Below, one piece after another: positions 1-6,075 of a stretch of 11,642 bases of DNA. A program made the position numbers and the translations under genes. The first letter of the stretch is position 1. Every line of letters begins with the position of its first letter. The stretch comes from Caryophanales bacterium UBA1624. GTDB taxonomy: Bacteria; Bacillota_I; Bacilli_A; RFN20; CAG-826. The notes beneath the pieces are model-generated. The model was given only the letters and a program-made list of their open reading frames with translations. It ran no database searches and was not told the DNA's origin. The DNA lies in assembly GCA_002321395.1 (NCBI GenBank), contig DCMK01000017.1, positions 15,768 through 27,409 of the forward strand, read 5' to 3'.

Positions 1-177
1 AAAGAGGCCGCCAAGAAAGAGCCGGCTGCGAAGAAAGCCGCCGCCCCGAAGAAGGCTGCCAAGAAAGTCGAAGCTAAGGCCGAAACCCCGGTCAAGGCCG
101 AAGCTAAGATGGAAGCCAAAAAGGAAGCCAAGAAGGAAAAAGCGGAAGTCGTTGAAGCCAAACCGGCCGTGACCGAA
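1..177 (+). repeat. Low-complexity Lys/Ala/Glu coding tract (L22 N-terminal tail)
   Basis: The tract encodes imperfect repeats of the type K-K-A-A and E-A-K, with Pro spacers (for example AAKKAAAPKKAAKK). The composition resembles histone H1-like tails and is typical of a disordered, basic, RNA-binding extension. It is in frame with rplV with no stop codon. A related tract starts the L5 gene at 3123-3220. Function is inferred from composition only. Confidence 0.85.
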
Positions 178-504
178 GCCCGCTGCTTCGTCCGCGATAT
201 CCGCATCACCCCGCGCAAAGTTCGCCTCGTCATCGACTTGGTCCGCGGCAAATCCGTCTCGGAGGCCCTCGGAATCCTCTCCAGGACCAACCGCGTCGCC
301 GCCCAGCCGGTCGCCAAAGCGATCAAATCCGCCGCCGCCAATGCCGTCAACAACTTCCACATGGAAGCCGGCAGCCTCTACGTGGCGGAAATCCAGGTCT
401 CCGATGGCCTTCGCATCAAGAGGTTCATCCCGAGAGCCAAGGGCAGCGCTTCCCCGATCATCAAGCGCAACGCGAACCTGCGCGTCGTCGTGAAGGCTCG
501 CTAA
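1..504 (+). CDS. rplV: 50S ribosomal protein L22, 5' end outside the window, with long Lys/Ala-rich N-terminal tail
   Basis: L22 binds 23S rRNA, and its long beta-hairpin lines the peptide exit tunnel. The core is recognised from about position 178 (ARCFVRDIRITPRKVR), through LVIDLVRGKSV, to the conserved C-terminal part RIKRFIPRAKGSASPI, and it ends at TAA 502-504. The frame is open to the left window edge, and at least 59 residues precede the core, nearly all Lys, Ala, Glu and Pro. The family normally starts only a few residues before the core. The ATG at 109 has no good ribosome binding site and lies inside the low-complexity tract, so the true start is probably upstream of the window. The next gene, rpsC, follows after 23 bases. 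The L22 identity is certain from the core; the exact start is unknown. Confidence 0.96.
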   Translation, partial: KEAAKKEPAAKKAAAPKKAAKKVEAKAETPVKAEAKMEAKKEAKKEKAEVVEAKPAVTEARCFVRDIRITPRKVRLVIDLVRGKSVSEALGILSRTNRVAAQPVAKAIKSAAANAVNNFHMEAGSLYVAEIQVSDGLRIKRFIPRAKGSASPIIKRNANLRVVVKAR

Positions 505-527
505 GGTAGGAGGACCAAATCAAATCT

Positions 528-1316
528 ATGGGACAAAAAGTTAACGCCGTCGGTCTCCGCGTGGGGATCAACCGCGACTGGAATTCGAAATGGTTCGCCC
601 CCAAGAAGGAATATGGCGAAAACCTCGTTGAGGACATCGCCATCCGCAACTATCTTGAGAAAGAGCTCGCCAAGTCGATGCTCTCCCGCATCGAAATCGG
701 CCGCGTCAAAACCGACAACGGCCACAACGTCATCGTCTCCGTCTTCGTCGCTCGCCCGGGCGATGTCCTCGGACAGGATGGCGAAAACATCAAAAGGCTT
801 CGCGCCGGGCTTGCCAAAATCGTCAAATCCGGTTCCTTGAAGCTCGATGTCGTCGAAATCAAGAACCCCGACATCGATGCCACCCTCATGGCGAAATGGA
901 TCGTCGGCGAGCTCGAAAACCGCGCCGCCTTCCGCTCCACCATGAAGAAAGCCATCCAAAGGATGAGGAAAGCCGGCGCCAAAGGATGCAAGATCCTCTG
1001 CTCCGGCCGCTTGGGCGGCGCGGAAATCGCGAAATCCGAAGGCTATAAGGAAGGCGTCATCCCCTTGACCACCCTCCGCGCCGACATCGACTTCGCCACC
1101 GTTAGCGCCCACACCACCTATGGTTGCATCGGCGTCAAGGTTTGGGTCTGCCGCTCCTTGAACAAAGTCGGCACCGAAACCGTCAATGAACCCGCCCCCG
1201 AATCCGCTCGCAGGTTCGACCGTCGCCCCGGCTCCCGCCCCGCCTTCCGCGGCGCGCGTCCTCAGGGGAACAACGAAAAAGGAGGAGAAGGCAATGCTGC
1301 AGCCAAAACGCGTTAA
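528..1316 (+). CDS. rpsC: 30S ribosomal protein S3 with Arg/Gly-rich C-terminal tail
   Basis: S3 sits in the head of the 30S subunit and, with S4 and S5, forms the mRNA entry channel. The 262-residue product opens with the canonical MGQKVNAVGLRVGINRDW. A KH domain follows, with its GxxG loop at residues 82-85 (GQDG; the usual form is GKKG). The conserved C-domain signatures are SGRLGGAEIA (159-168) and LRADIDFATVSAHTTYG (183-199). The core ends near residue 212, where B. subtilis-type S3 would stop soon after (about 218). Here about 50 more residues follow, rich in Arg, Gly, Pro and Asn (RRFDRRPGSRPAFRGARPQG). ATG 528 is preceded by AGGAGG at 508-513. The last 23 bases overlap rplP, whose ribosome binding site is inside this gene. 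Confidence 0.98.
   Translation: MGQKVNAVGLRVGINRDWNSKWFAPKKEYGENLVEDIAIRNYLEKELAKSMLSRIEIGRVKTDNGHNVIVSVFVARPGDVLGQDGENIKRLRAGLAKIVKSGSLKLDVVEIKNPDIDATLMAKWIVGELENRAAFRSTMKKAIQRMRKAGAKGCKILCSGRLGGAEIAKSEGYKEGVIPLTTLRADIDFATVSAHTTYGCIGVKVWVCRSLNKVGTETVNEPAPESARRFDRRPGSRPAFRGARPQGNNEKGGEGNAAAKTR
1281..1285 (+). promoter_or_regulatory. Ribosome binding site of rplP, inside rpsC
   Basis: GGAGG lies 8 bases before ATG 1294 and encodes part of the S3 C-terminal tail (Lys-Gly-Gly). It decides the rplP start, which lies inside the end of rpsC and yields the canonical L16 N-terminus. Confidence 0.85.
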
Positions 1317-1869
1317 ATATCGCCGTCCCCATCGTTTGAGCTATGAAGGCAAGGCCAAAGCCGGCACCAACGTCGACTTCGGCGAATATGGCCTCGTCGC
1401 CCTCGAGGGGAACTACATCACCGATCATCAGATCGAATCCGCGCGTATCGTCCTTGCCCGCTATACCGACCGCGCCGGCAAGGTTTGGATCCGCATCTTC
1501 CCGCATTTGGCCCGTACCAAGAAACCCGCTGAGGTTCGTATGGGTTCCGGGAAAGGCTCTCCGGAAGGATGGGCCGCCGTCGTTGAAAAAGGCCGCGTGA
1601 TCTTCGAGATCGGCGGCATCGACCCCAAGATGGCCCAAGAGGCGCTCCGCCTCGCCGGGTACAAGCTTCCGGTCAAAACCAAGGTCATCAAGAGGACGAA
1701 AGCCCTCTCCCAAGCCGATTTGCTCAAGATGGAAGCCGCTCACGAGTCCTCCCTCGAAGAAATCGAGAAGGAAGACCAGATTGAGAAGGTCACCGTCTCC
1801 GACACCGGCAATGAGCCCGCGGAAGCGCCCGCTCAGCCCGCCGATGATGCCAATAAGGAGGCCAAGTGA
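1294..1869 (+). CDS. rplP: 50S ribosomal protein L16 with acidic C-terminal tail
   Basis: L16 helps form the A-site tRNA path near the peptidyl transferase centre and 5S rRNA. The start at 1294 gives the family-defining MLQPKRVKYRRPHR; an in-frame upstream extension exists but lies within rpsC and has no L16 character. The conserved RMGSGKGSPEGW stands at residues 82-93, and the usual end (LAGYKLPVKTKVIKR) falls near residue 134. The family is normally about 137-144 residues; this product has 191. Residues 146-191 contain 14 Asp/Glu against 4 Lys, a disordered-looking acidic tail. The start overlaps rpsC by 23 bases, and the TGA stop overlaps the ATG of rpmC by one base (TGATG), so both ends look translationally coupled. 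Confidence 0.98.
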   Translation: MLQPKRVKYRRPHRLSYEGKAKAGTNVDFGEYGLVALEGNYITDHQIESARIVLARYTDRAGKVWIRIFPHLARTKKPAEVRMGSGKGSPEGWAAVVEKGRVIFEIGGIDPKMAQEALRLAGYKLPVKTKVIKRTKALSQADLLKMEAAHESSLEEIEKEDQIEKVTVSDTGNEPAEAPAQPADDANKEAK

Positions 1870-2069
1870 TGGAAATCAAAGACATCCGCGCCCTCTCGGG
1901 CGAAGAGCTCGATGCCAAAATCTACGAGCTCAAGAGCCAGCTGTTCGAACTCCGCCGCAAGAAAGCGGTCGGCAACCTCGAGCATGGCGAAGTGATCCGC
2001 GTCGTGAGGAAGGACCTCGCGAAATGCGAGACCGTGAAGCGCGAAAGAGAGCTTCACATCGAAAAGTAA
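1869..2069 (+). CDS. rpmC: 50S ribosomal protein L29
   Basis: L29 is a small helical-hairpin protein at the peptide exit, beside L23, where targeting factors dock. The 66-residue product has normal length and shows the family pattern: MEIKDIRALS, then ELKSQLFELRRKKAVGNLE, then a basic second helix (VIRVVRKDLAKCETVKRERE). ATG 1869 is chosen over the GTG at 1866 because AAGGAGG at 1855-1861, inside rplP, is 7 bases from it, and because TGATG stop/start overlaps are common in operons. The gene ends in TAA fused to the rpsQ ribosome binding site (TAAGGAGG). Confidence 0.97.
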   Translation: MEIKDIRALSGEELDAKIYELKSQLFELRRKKAVGNLEHGEVIRVVRKDLAKCETVKRERELHIEK

Positions 2070-2082
2070 GGAGGAAGACAAC

Positions 2083-2421
2083 ATGGAAAGAAACCATCGC
2101 GCCACCGTGCAGGGCGTCGTCACGTCCATCAAGATGAACAAGACGATCGTCGTCACCGTCTCCACCGAAAAGAACGATCCGGTCTACAACAAAAGGGTCG
2201 GCTATTCCAAAAAATACGCCGTCCACGATGAGAACAACGCCGCCAAGCTTGGCGACGTCGTCACCATCATGGCCTGCAGGCCGCTGTCCAAGACGAAGCA
2301 CTTCCGCCTCGTCTCCATCGACCAGCACGCCGTCACTGCCGAGACCATCGAGGAGGCGGAAGCCAAGCTCGAGGCCCAGGAAGGCAGCGCTGAAGAAACG
2401 AAAGCGGAGGAGCAGAAGTAA
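2083..2421 (+). CDS. rpsQ: 30S ribosomal protein S17 with Glu-rich C-terminal tail
   Basis: S17 is a primary 16S rRNA binder needed early in 30S assembly. The OB-fold core shows GVVTSIKMNKTIVVTV (residues 11-26), YSKKYAVHDENN (41-52), GDVVTIMACRPLSKTKHFRL (57-76). B. subtilis-type S17 ends near residue 87; this one continues to 112 with a tail of 27 residues holding 10 Glu and 3 Lys. AAGGAGG at 2068-2074 is 8 bases from ATG 2083. The stop shares its last A with the ATG of rplN (TAATG), and the rplN ribosome binding site (GGAGG, 2406-2410) lies inside the codons of the tail. Confidence 0.98.
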   Translation: MERNHRATVQGVVTSIKMNKTIVVTVSTEKNDPVYNKRVGYSKKYAVHDENNAAKLGDVVTIMACRPLSKTKHFRLVSIDQHAVTAETIEEAEAKLEAQEGSAEETKAEEQK

Positions 2422-2789
2422 TGGTCCAGCAGGAAACTAACCTCGTGGTCGCCGACAACTCCGGCGCCCGCAGCGTCCGCGTCTTCCGTCAGTACGGCGG
2501 AAGCCACAAGAAGACTTCCACCCTCGGGGACATCGTCCTATGCGCCGTCAAGGACGCCATCCCCAACGGCAAAGTCAAGAAGTCCGACGTCGTCAAAGGC
2601 GTGATCGTCAGGGTCAAGCACCCCGTCCTCCGCGCCGATGGCTCGACCATCAGCTTCGATGACAACGCCGTCGTCATCGTCGACAACGACGGCAACCCCG
2701 TCGGCACCCGCGTCTTCGGACCGGTTGCCAGGGAACTCCGCGACAAGGGCTACATGAAGATCATCTCGCTCGCCGTCGAGGTGCTATAA
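2421..2789 (+). CDS. rplN: 50S ribosomal protein L14
   Basis: L14 binds 23S rRNA and contacts 16S rRNA in an intersubunit bridge; it is also the docking site of the silencing factor RsfS. The 122-residue product has exactly the family length and its signatures: MVQQETNLVVADNSGAR at the start, KKSDVVKGVIVRVK in the middle, and the C-terminal GTRVFGPVARELRDKGYMKI followed by SLAVEVL. The start at 2421 overlaps the stop of rpsQ by one base. The stop is TAA within TAAGGAGA, which also begins the rplX ribosome binding site. Confidence 0.99.
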   Translation: MVQQETNLVVADNSGARSVRVFRQYGGSHKKTSTLGDIVLCAVKDAIPNGKVKKSDVVKGVIVRVKHPVLRADGSTISFDDNAVVIVDNDGNPVGTRVFGPVARELRDKGYMKIISLAVEVL

Positions 2790-2799
2790 GGAGAAAGAT

Positions 2800-3108
2800 A
2801 TGAAGATCAAAAAAGGTGATACCGTGATCGTCATCTCCGGCGCCGACAAAGGAAAGCAGGGGACCGTTCAAAGGGTTTATCCCAAACTCAACAAAGTCGT
2901 CGTCGAAGGCGTCAACGTCCACAAAAAGCATCGCAAGCCGACCCAGCAGACCCCCGAGGGCAGTGTGGTCGACATCTACGTGCCCTTCGATGCGAGCAAC
3001 GTCGCTTTGCTCGACCCGAAGACCAAGAAGCCGACCCGCGTCCATTACGGGACGGTGAAAGGCAAGAAAGTCCGCCTCGCCAAATCCGGCGAGAGCCTCG
3101 ACAAATAA
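2800..3108 (+). CDS. rplX: 50S ribosomal protein L24
   Basis: L24 is one of the two assembly-initiator proteins of the 50S subunit and lies near the exit tunnel. The 102-residue product has normal bacterial length. It begins with a KOW motif (residues about 3-30: KKGDTVIVISGADKGKQG), followed by KVVVEGVNVHKKH and the C-terminal VRLAKSGESLDK. AAGGAG at 2788-2793 precedes ATG 2800. The stop TAA runs into AAAGGAGG, the ribosome binding site of rplE. Confidence 0.98.
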   Translation: MKIKKGDTVIVISGADKGKQGTVQRVYPKLNKVVVEGVNVHKKHRKPTQQTPEGSVVDIYVPFDASNVALLDPKTKKPTRVHYGTVKGKKVRLAKSGESLDK

Positions 3109-3122
3109 AGGAGGAAGCTCAA

Positions 3123-3220
3123 ATGGCAGAAGAAAACAAGAAAGCCGTGAAAGCGGCCCCCAAGAAAGCCGCCAAGAAAGCGGAGGCCCCCAAGGCGGAA
3201 GCCAAGGAAGCCAAATACGT
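3123..3220 (+). repeat. Low-complexity Lys/Ala coding tract (L5 N-terminal tail)
   Basis: The tract encodes about 33 residues composed almost only of Lys, Ala, Glu and Pro. It shares the PKKAAKK element with the L22 tail at the window start. Codons are AAG/AAA, GCC and GAG/GAA, as in the rest of the gene, so the tract does not look recently acquired. Confidence 0.8.
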
Positions 3221-3758
3221 AAACCGTCTTCAGAAGAAGTACCGTGAGGAGATCGTCCCCGCCCTCGTCAAAGAGTTCGGCTACACCTCCGTCATGCAGG
3301 CTCCGAAGATGGTGAAAATCGTCATCAACATGGGCGTTGGCGACGCGACGCAGAACTCCAAAGCCCTCGACGACGCCGTCGCGGACTTGACCCTGATCGC
3401 CGGCCAGCACCCCGTGGTCACCAAAGCCAAGAAGTCCATCGCGACCTTCAAGGTCCGCGAAGGCCAGGCCATCGGCTGCAAAGTGACCCTCCGCGGAGTT
3501 CGCATGTACGAATTCCTCGACAAGCTCGTTTCGATCGCCCTTCCCCGCGTCCGCGACTTCCGCGGCATCAGCAGGAACTCCTTCGACGGCCACGGCAACT
3601 ACACCTTGGGCGTCAAGGAGCAGCTCATCTTCCCGGAGATCGATTACGATAAAGTCGCCAAGGTCCGCGGCATGGACATCGTCATGGTGACCACCGCCCA
3701 AAGCGACAAAGAGGCTTGCGCGCTTCTTGAGAAGCTCGGCATGCCCTTCCGGAAGTAA
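3123..3758 (+). CDS. rplE: 50S ribosomal protein L5 with Lys/Ala-rich N-terminal tail
   Basis: L5 binds 5S rRNA in the central protuberance and touches P-site tRNA. The core starts near residue 36 (LQKKYREEIVPALVKEFGY) and contains SVMQAPKMVKIVINMGVGDA, KAKKSIATFKVREGQ, IGCKVTLRG and RDFRGISRNSFDGHGNY. The family is about 180 residues; this protein has 211 because of a roughly 35-residue N-terminal tail (KKAVKAAPKKAAKKAEAPKA) similar in style to that of L22. The start at 3123 is well fixed: TAAAGGAGG at 3106-3114 is the only ribosome binding site, no other start with a site lies between the tail and the core, and the tail is therefore translated. Confidence 0.98.
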   Translation: MAEENKKAVKAAPKKAAKKAEAPKAEAKEAKYVNRLQKKYREEIVPALVKEFGYTSVMQAPKMVKIVINMGVGDATQNSKALDDAVADLTLIAGQHPVVTKAKKSIATFKVREGQAIGCKVTLRGVRMYEFLDKLVSIALPRVRDFRGISRNSFDGHGNYTLGVKEQLIFPEIDYDKVAKVRGMDIVMVTTAQSDKEACALLEKLGMPFRK

Positions 3759-3772
3759 GGAGGAAATGATCC

Positions 3773-3958
3773 ATGGCTAAGAAAAGCTTGATCGCGAAAT
3801 CCGAGCGGACCCCGAAATTCGCCGTCCGCGAATACACCCGCTGCAAACGCTGCGGCCGCCCCCACGGCGTCATCCGCCGCTTCGGGCTCTGCCGCATCTG
3901 CCTCAGGGAAATGGCCCACAAAGGCGAAATCCCGGGCATGAAGAAGGCCTCTTGGTGA
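3773..3958 (+). CDS. rpsN: 30S ribosomal protein S14, type Z (zinc-binding)
   Basis: S14 belongs to the head of the 30S subunit near S3 and S10. The 61-residue length and the four cysteines C24, C27, C40 and C43 (RCKRCGRPHG and LCRICLREMA) identify the short zinc-ribbon form typical of Gram-positive bacteria, rather than the roughly 100-residue cysteine-free form. The C-terminal GEIPGMKKASW is canonical. TAAGGAGG at 3756-3763 precedes ATG 3773. The TGA stop at canonical length is evidence that UGA is not read as Trp in this genome. Confidence 0.99.
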   Translation: MAKKSLIAKSERTPKFAVREYTRCKRCGRPHGVIRRFGLCRICLREMAHKGEIPGMKKASW

Positions 3959-3978
3959 GGAAGAAAGGAGAAACTAAC

Positions 3979-4374
3979 ATGAACGCAGATCCAATCGCCG
4001 ATATGCTCACCCGCATCCGGAACGCCAACGCGCTTCGGTACGAGGAAGTTTCTATGCCTTCCTCCAAACAGAAGGAAACCATTGCTTCGATCCTCAAAGA
4101 TCAGGGCTTCATCACCGATTATTCCGTGGAAGAGGAAGATGGCAAGAAAACCCTTACCATCACCCTCAAATATTCCTCTTCCGGAGAAAGGGTCATCACC
4201 GGTTTGACCCGCATCTCCAAACCCGGCCTCCGCGTCTACGCCGAAGCCGATAAGATCCCGAGCGTCATGAGGGGGCTCGGCATCGCCATCGTGAGCACCA
4301 ACAAAGGCATGCTCACCGATGCTCAAGCTAGGAAGGCCCACGTCGGAGGCGAAGTCCTCTGCTACGTGTGGTAA
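3979..4374 (+). CDS. rpsH: 30S ribosomal protein S8
   Basis: S8 binds the central domain of 16S rRNA; in E. coli it also represses the spc operon. The 131-residue product starts with the canonical form DPIADMLTRIRNAN and ends with the family signature ARKAHVGGEVLCYVW. ATG 3979 is chosen over an in-frame TTG at 3952 because AAGGAG at 3965-3970 is 8 bases from it and because the upstream codons overlap rpsN. No S8-binding mRNA element was identified in the short gaps around rplE or here. Confidence 0.98.
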   Translation: MNADPIADMLTRIRNANALRYEEVSMPSSKQKETIASILKDQGFITDYSVEEEDGKKTLTITLKYSSSGERVITGLTRISKPGLRVYAEADKIPSVMRGLGIAIVSTNKGMLTDAQARKAHVGGEVLCYVW

Positions 4375-4395
4375 CCCACTGGAAAGGAAGAAAGA

Positions 4396-4950
4396 ATGTC
4401 ACGTATCGGATTTAAACCCGTAGTTCTTCCCGAAGGCGTTTCCGTCGAAATCGGCGAAAGCGTCGTCACCGTCAAAGGTCCCAAAGGCGAATTAAGCGTT
4501 GCTTATCCCAGCACCGTCAGCGTCGAGGTCAAAGACGGAAAAGAACTCGTCTGCCACCGCAAAGACGAAGAGATTCGCACCCTCGAGATGCATGGCACCG
4601 TCCGCGCCAACATCGCCAACGCCGTCAAAGGAGTCCATGAAGGCTTCGTCAAGGAGCTCGAAATCTCCGGCATCGGCTACCGCTGCGAAATGAGGGGGAC
4701 CTCCTTGGTCCTCCACGTCGGCTTCTCCCATGAGGTCGTCGTCGCCCCGCTTGATGGGGTGAAGATCACCGCCAAGGACGAAACCCACATCGCCGTCGAA
4801 GGCATCGACAAGCAGAAAGTCGGACAAACCGCGGCTCTCATCCACGATACCAAGCGCCCCGAACCCTATGGCGGCAAGGGGATCAAGTACAAGGGTGAGG
4901 TCATCATCCGCAAGGAAGGCAAGCGCGCCGCCGCGACATCCAAGAAGTAA
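4396..4950 (+). CDS. rplF: 50S ribosomal protein L6
   Basis: L6 binds 23S rRNA near the sarcin-ricin loop, where translation GTPases act. The 184-residue product has normal family length (about 177-180) and both repeated L6 folds: VTVKGPKGELSV (residues 25-36) and the C-terminal signature PEPYGGKGIKYKGEV (155-169), followed by IIRKEGKRAAA. The ribosome binding site is AAAGGAAG at 4383-4390, weaker than most in this window. The preceding gap (4375-4395) holds no other signal. The stop TAA is fused to the rplR ribosome binding site (TAAGGAGA). Confidence 0.98.
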   Translation: MSRIGFKPVVLPEGVSVEIGESVVTVKGPKGELSVAYPSTVSVEVKDGKELVCHRKDEEIRTLEMHGTVRANIANAVKGVHEGFVKELEISGIGYRCEMRGTSLVLHVGFSHEVVVAPLDGVKITAKDETHIAVEGIDKQKVGQTAALIHDTKRPEPYGGKGIKYKGEVIIRKEGKRAAATSKK

Positions 4951-4964
4951 GGAGACTGATTACC

Positions 4965-5321
4965 ATGATCGAAAAAGAATCCAGAACCAAGGTCCGCGTC
5001 CGCAAGCATGCCCGCGTCCGCGCCAAGATCAAAGGGACGGCCGAACAACCCCGCCTCTGCGTCTTCCGCTCCAACAAGCACATCGAAGCCCAGATTATCG
5101 ACGACACCAAGGGGGTGACGCTCGTTGCCTCCTCCTCGCTCGCCTTGAAGCTGGCCAATGGCTCCAACCAGGAAGCCGCCGCCAAAGTCGGTGAAGACCT
5201 CGCCGCCAAGGCCTTGGCCAAAGGCATCAAAAAGGTCGCCTTCGACCGCGCCGGGTACCTCTACCACGGCCGCGTTGCTGCCCTCGCCGAGGCTGCCCGC
5301 AAAGGCGGACTCGACTTCTAA
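4965..5321 (+). CDS. rplR: 50S ribosomal protein L18
   Basis: L18 binds 5S rRNA together with L5 and anchors it in the central protuberance. The 118-residue product has family length. It shows the basic N-terminal arm (KVRVRKHARVRAKIKGT), then RLCVFRSNKHIEAQIIDD, and the conserved end FDRAGYLYHGRVAALAEAAR followed by KGGLDF. AAGGAG at 4949-4954 precedes ATG 4965. The stop TAA (5319-5321) begins the ribosome binding site of rpsE (TAAGGAGA). Confidence 0.98.
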   Translation: MIEKESRTKVRVRKHARVRAKIKGTAEQPRLCVFRSNKHIEAQIIDDTKGVTLVASSSLALKLANGSNQEAAAKVGEDLAAKALAKGIKKVAFDRAGYLYHGRVAALAEAARKGGLDF

Positions 5322-5332
5322 GGAGAATATCA

Positions 5333-6073
5333 ATGGCTGAAGAAGTGAAACAAGAAAACGTGGCTGCTGAGGAATCCTCTGAGAACAAGCCCGTTCGCCA
5401 ACCCCGCGGCTTCGAGCCGCATGGCTCCGCCAGCGCCCCGCGCCCCGGCGACCGCAAATTCGGTGACCACAAAGGCCGTCCCAGCGAAAGAAGGGGCGGA
5501 CGCGGTGGCTTCCGCGGCGCCCGCCGCCCCGAGGATGAATACCTCGAGCGCGTCGTCGCCATCAACCGCATCTCCAAAACCGTCCAAGGCGGTAAGCACA
5601 TGCGCTTCTCCGCTCTCGTCGTCATCGGCGACGGCAAAGGGAAATATTCCTTCGCCACCGCGAAATCCGGCGAAGTCCCCGACGCGATCAAAAAGGCTTT
5701 GACCAAAGCCCGCAAGCAGATGTTCACCCTCGATTTGAAGAAGGGAACCATCGCCCATGACACCGTCGGCGTTTACGGCGCGACCAAAGTCGTCGTCAAA
5801 CCGGCTCCGGCCGGCACCGGAATCGTCGCCGGTGGCCCGGTCCGCGCCATCCTCGAACTCGCCGGCGCGAAGAACGTGGTCTCCAAAGTCTATGGCTCCC
5901 GCACCTCGGTCAATGTCATCCGCGCGACCCACGATGCCCTTTGCAAGCTCAAGAGCTACGATAGGGTCATGGTTCTCCGCGGCTTGAAGACCGAAGATCA
6001 AATCAAAGCGATGCACGCCAGCGAAAAAGCGGCCAAGGCCCCCGCCAAAGCCGAAGTGAAAGGAGATAAATAA
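5333..6073 (+). CDS. rpsE: 30S ribosomal protein S5 with long RG-rich N-terminal tail
   Basis: S5 contributes to decoding fidelity and, with S3 and S4, lines the mRNA entry channel. The core runs from about residue 68 to 227: DEYLERVVAINRISKTVQGG, RFSALVVIGDGKG (91-103), GTGIVAGGPVRAILELAG (161-178), YGSRTSVNVIRAT (187-199). The family has about 166 residues; this product has 246. The extra residues are a tail of about 66 at the N-terminus, acidic at first and then basic with RGGRGGFRGARRP (54-66), and a short Ala/Lys-rich C-terminal tail (EKAAKAPAKAEVKGDK). TAAGGAGA at 5319-5326 supports ATG 5333, so the tail is translated. The ribosome binding site of rplO (GAAAGGAG, 6058-6065) lies within the last codons. 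Confidence 0.98.
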   Translation: MAEEVKQENVAAEESSENKPVRQPRGFEPHGSASAPRPGDRKFGDHKGRPSERRGGRGGFRGARRPEDEYLERVVAINRISKTVQGGKHMRFSALVVIGDGKGKYSFATAKSGEVPDAIKKALTKARKQMFTLDLKKGTIAHDTVGVYGATKVVVKPAPAGTGIVAGGPVRAILELAGAKNVVSKVYGSRTSVNVIRATHDALCKLKSYDRVMVLRGLKTEDQIKAMHASEKAAKAPAKAEVKGDK

Positions 6074-6075
6074 TC

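Noticed and set aside
109..111. ATG 109 as the start of rplV
   Set aside because: No Shine-Dalgarno precedes it and the low-complexity reading frame continues upstream to the window edge without a stop; the true start is more likely outside the window.
1866..1868. GTG 1866 as the start of rpmC
   Set aside because: It would add only one Met before the canonical ATG at 1869, which is better spaced from AAGGAGG.
3045..3701. Minus-strand frame of 218 codons opposite rplE
   Set aside because: Same codon-bias effect; the repetitive tail of L5 also yields a featureless antisense translation.
3952..3954. TTG 3952 as the start of rpsH
   Set aside because: It lies within rpsN, has no suitable ribosome binding site and adds residues not found in S8; ATG 3979 fits the family.
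3952..3960. UGA=Trp genetic code, suggested by the Mollicutes-like layout
   Set aside because: rpsN and rpmJ end at TGA at exactly the family length, and rplP, secY, adk and map also end at TGA beside the next start, so UGA is a stop.
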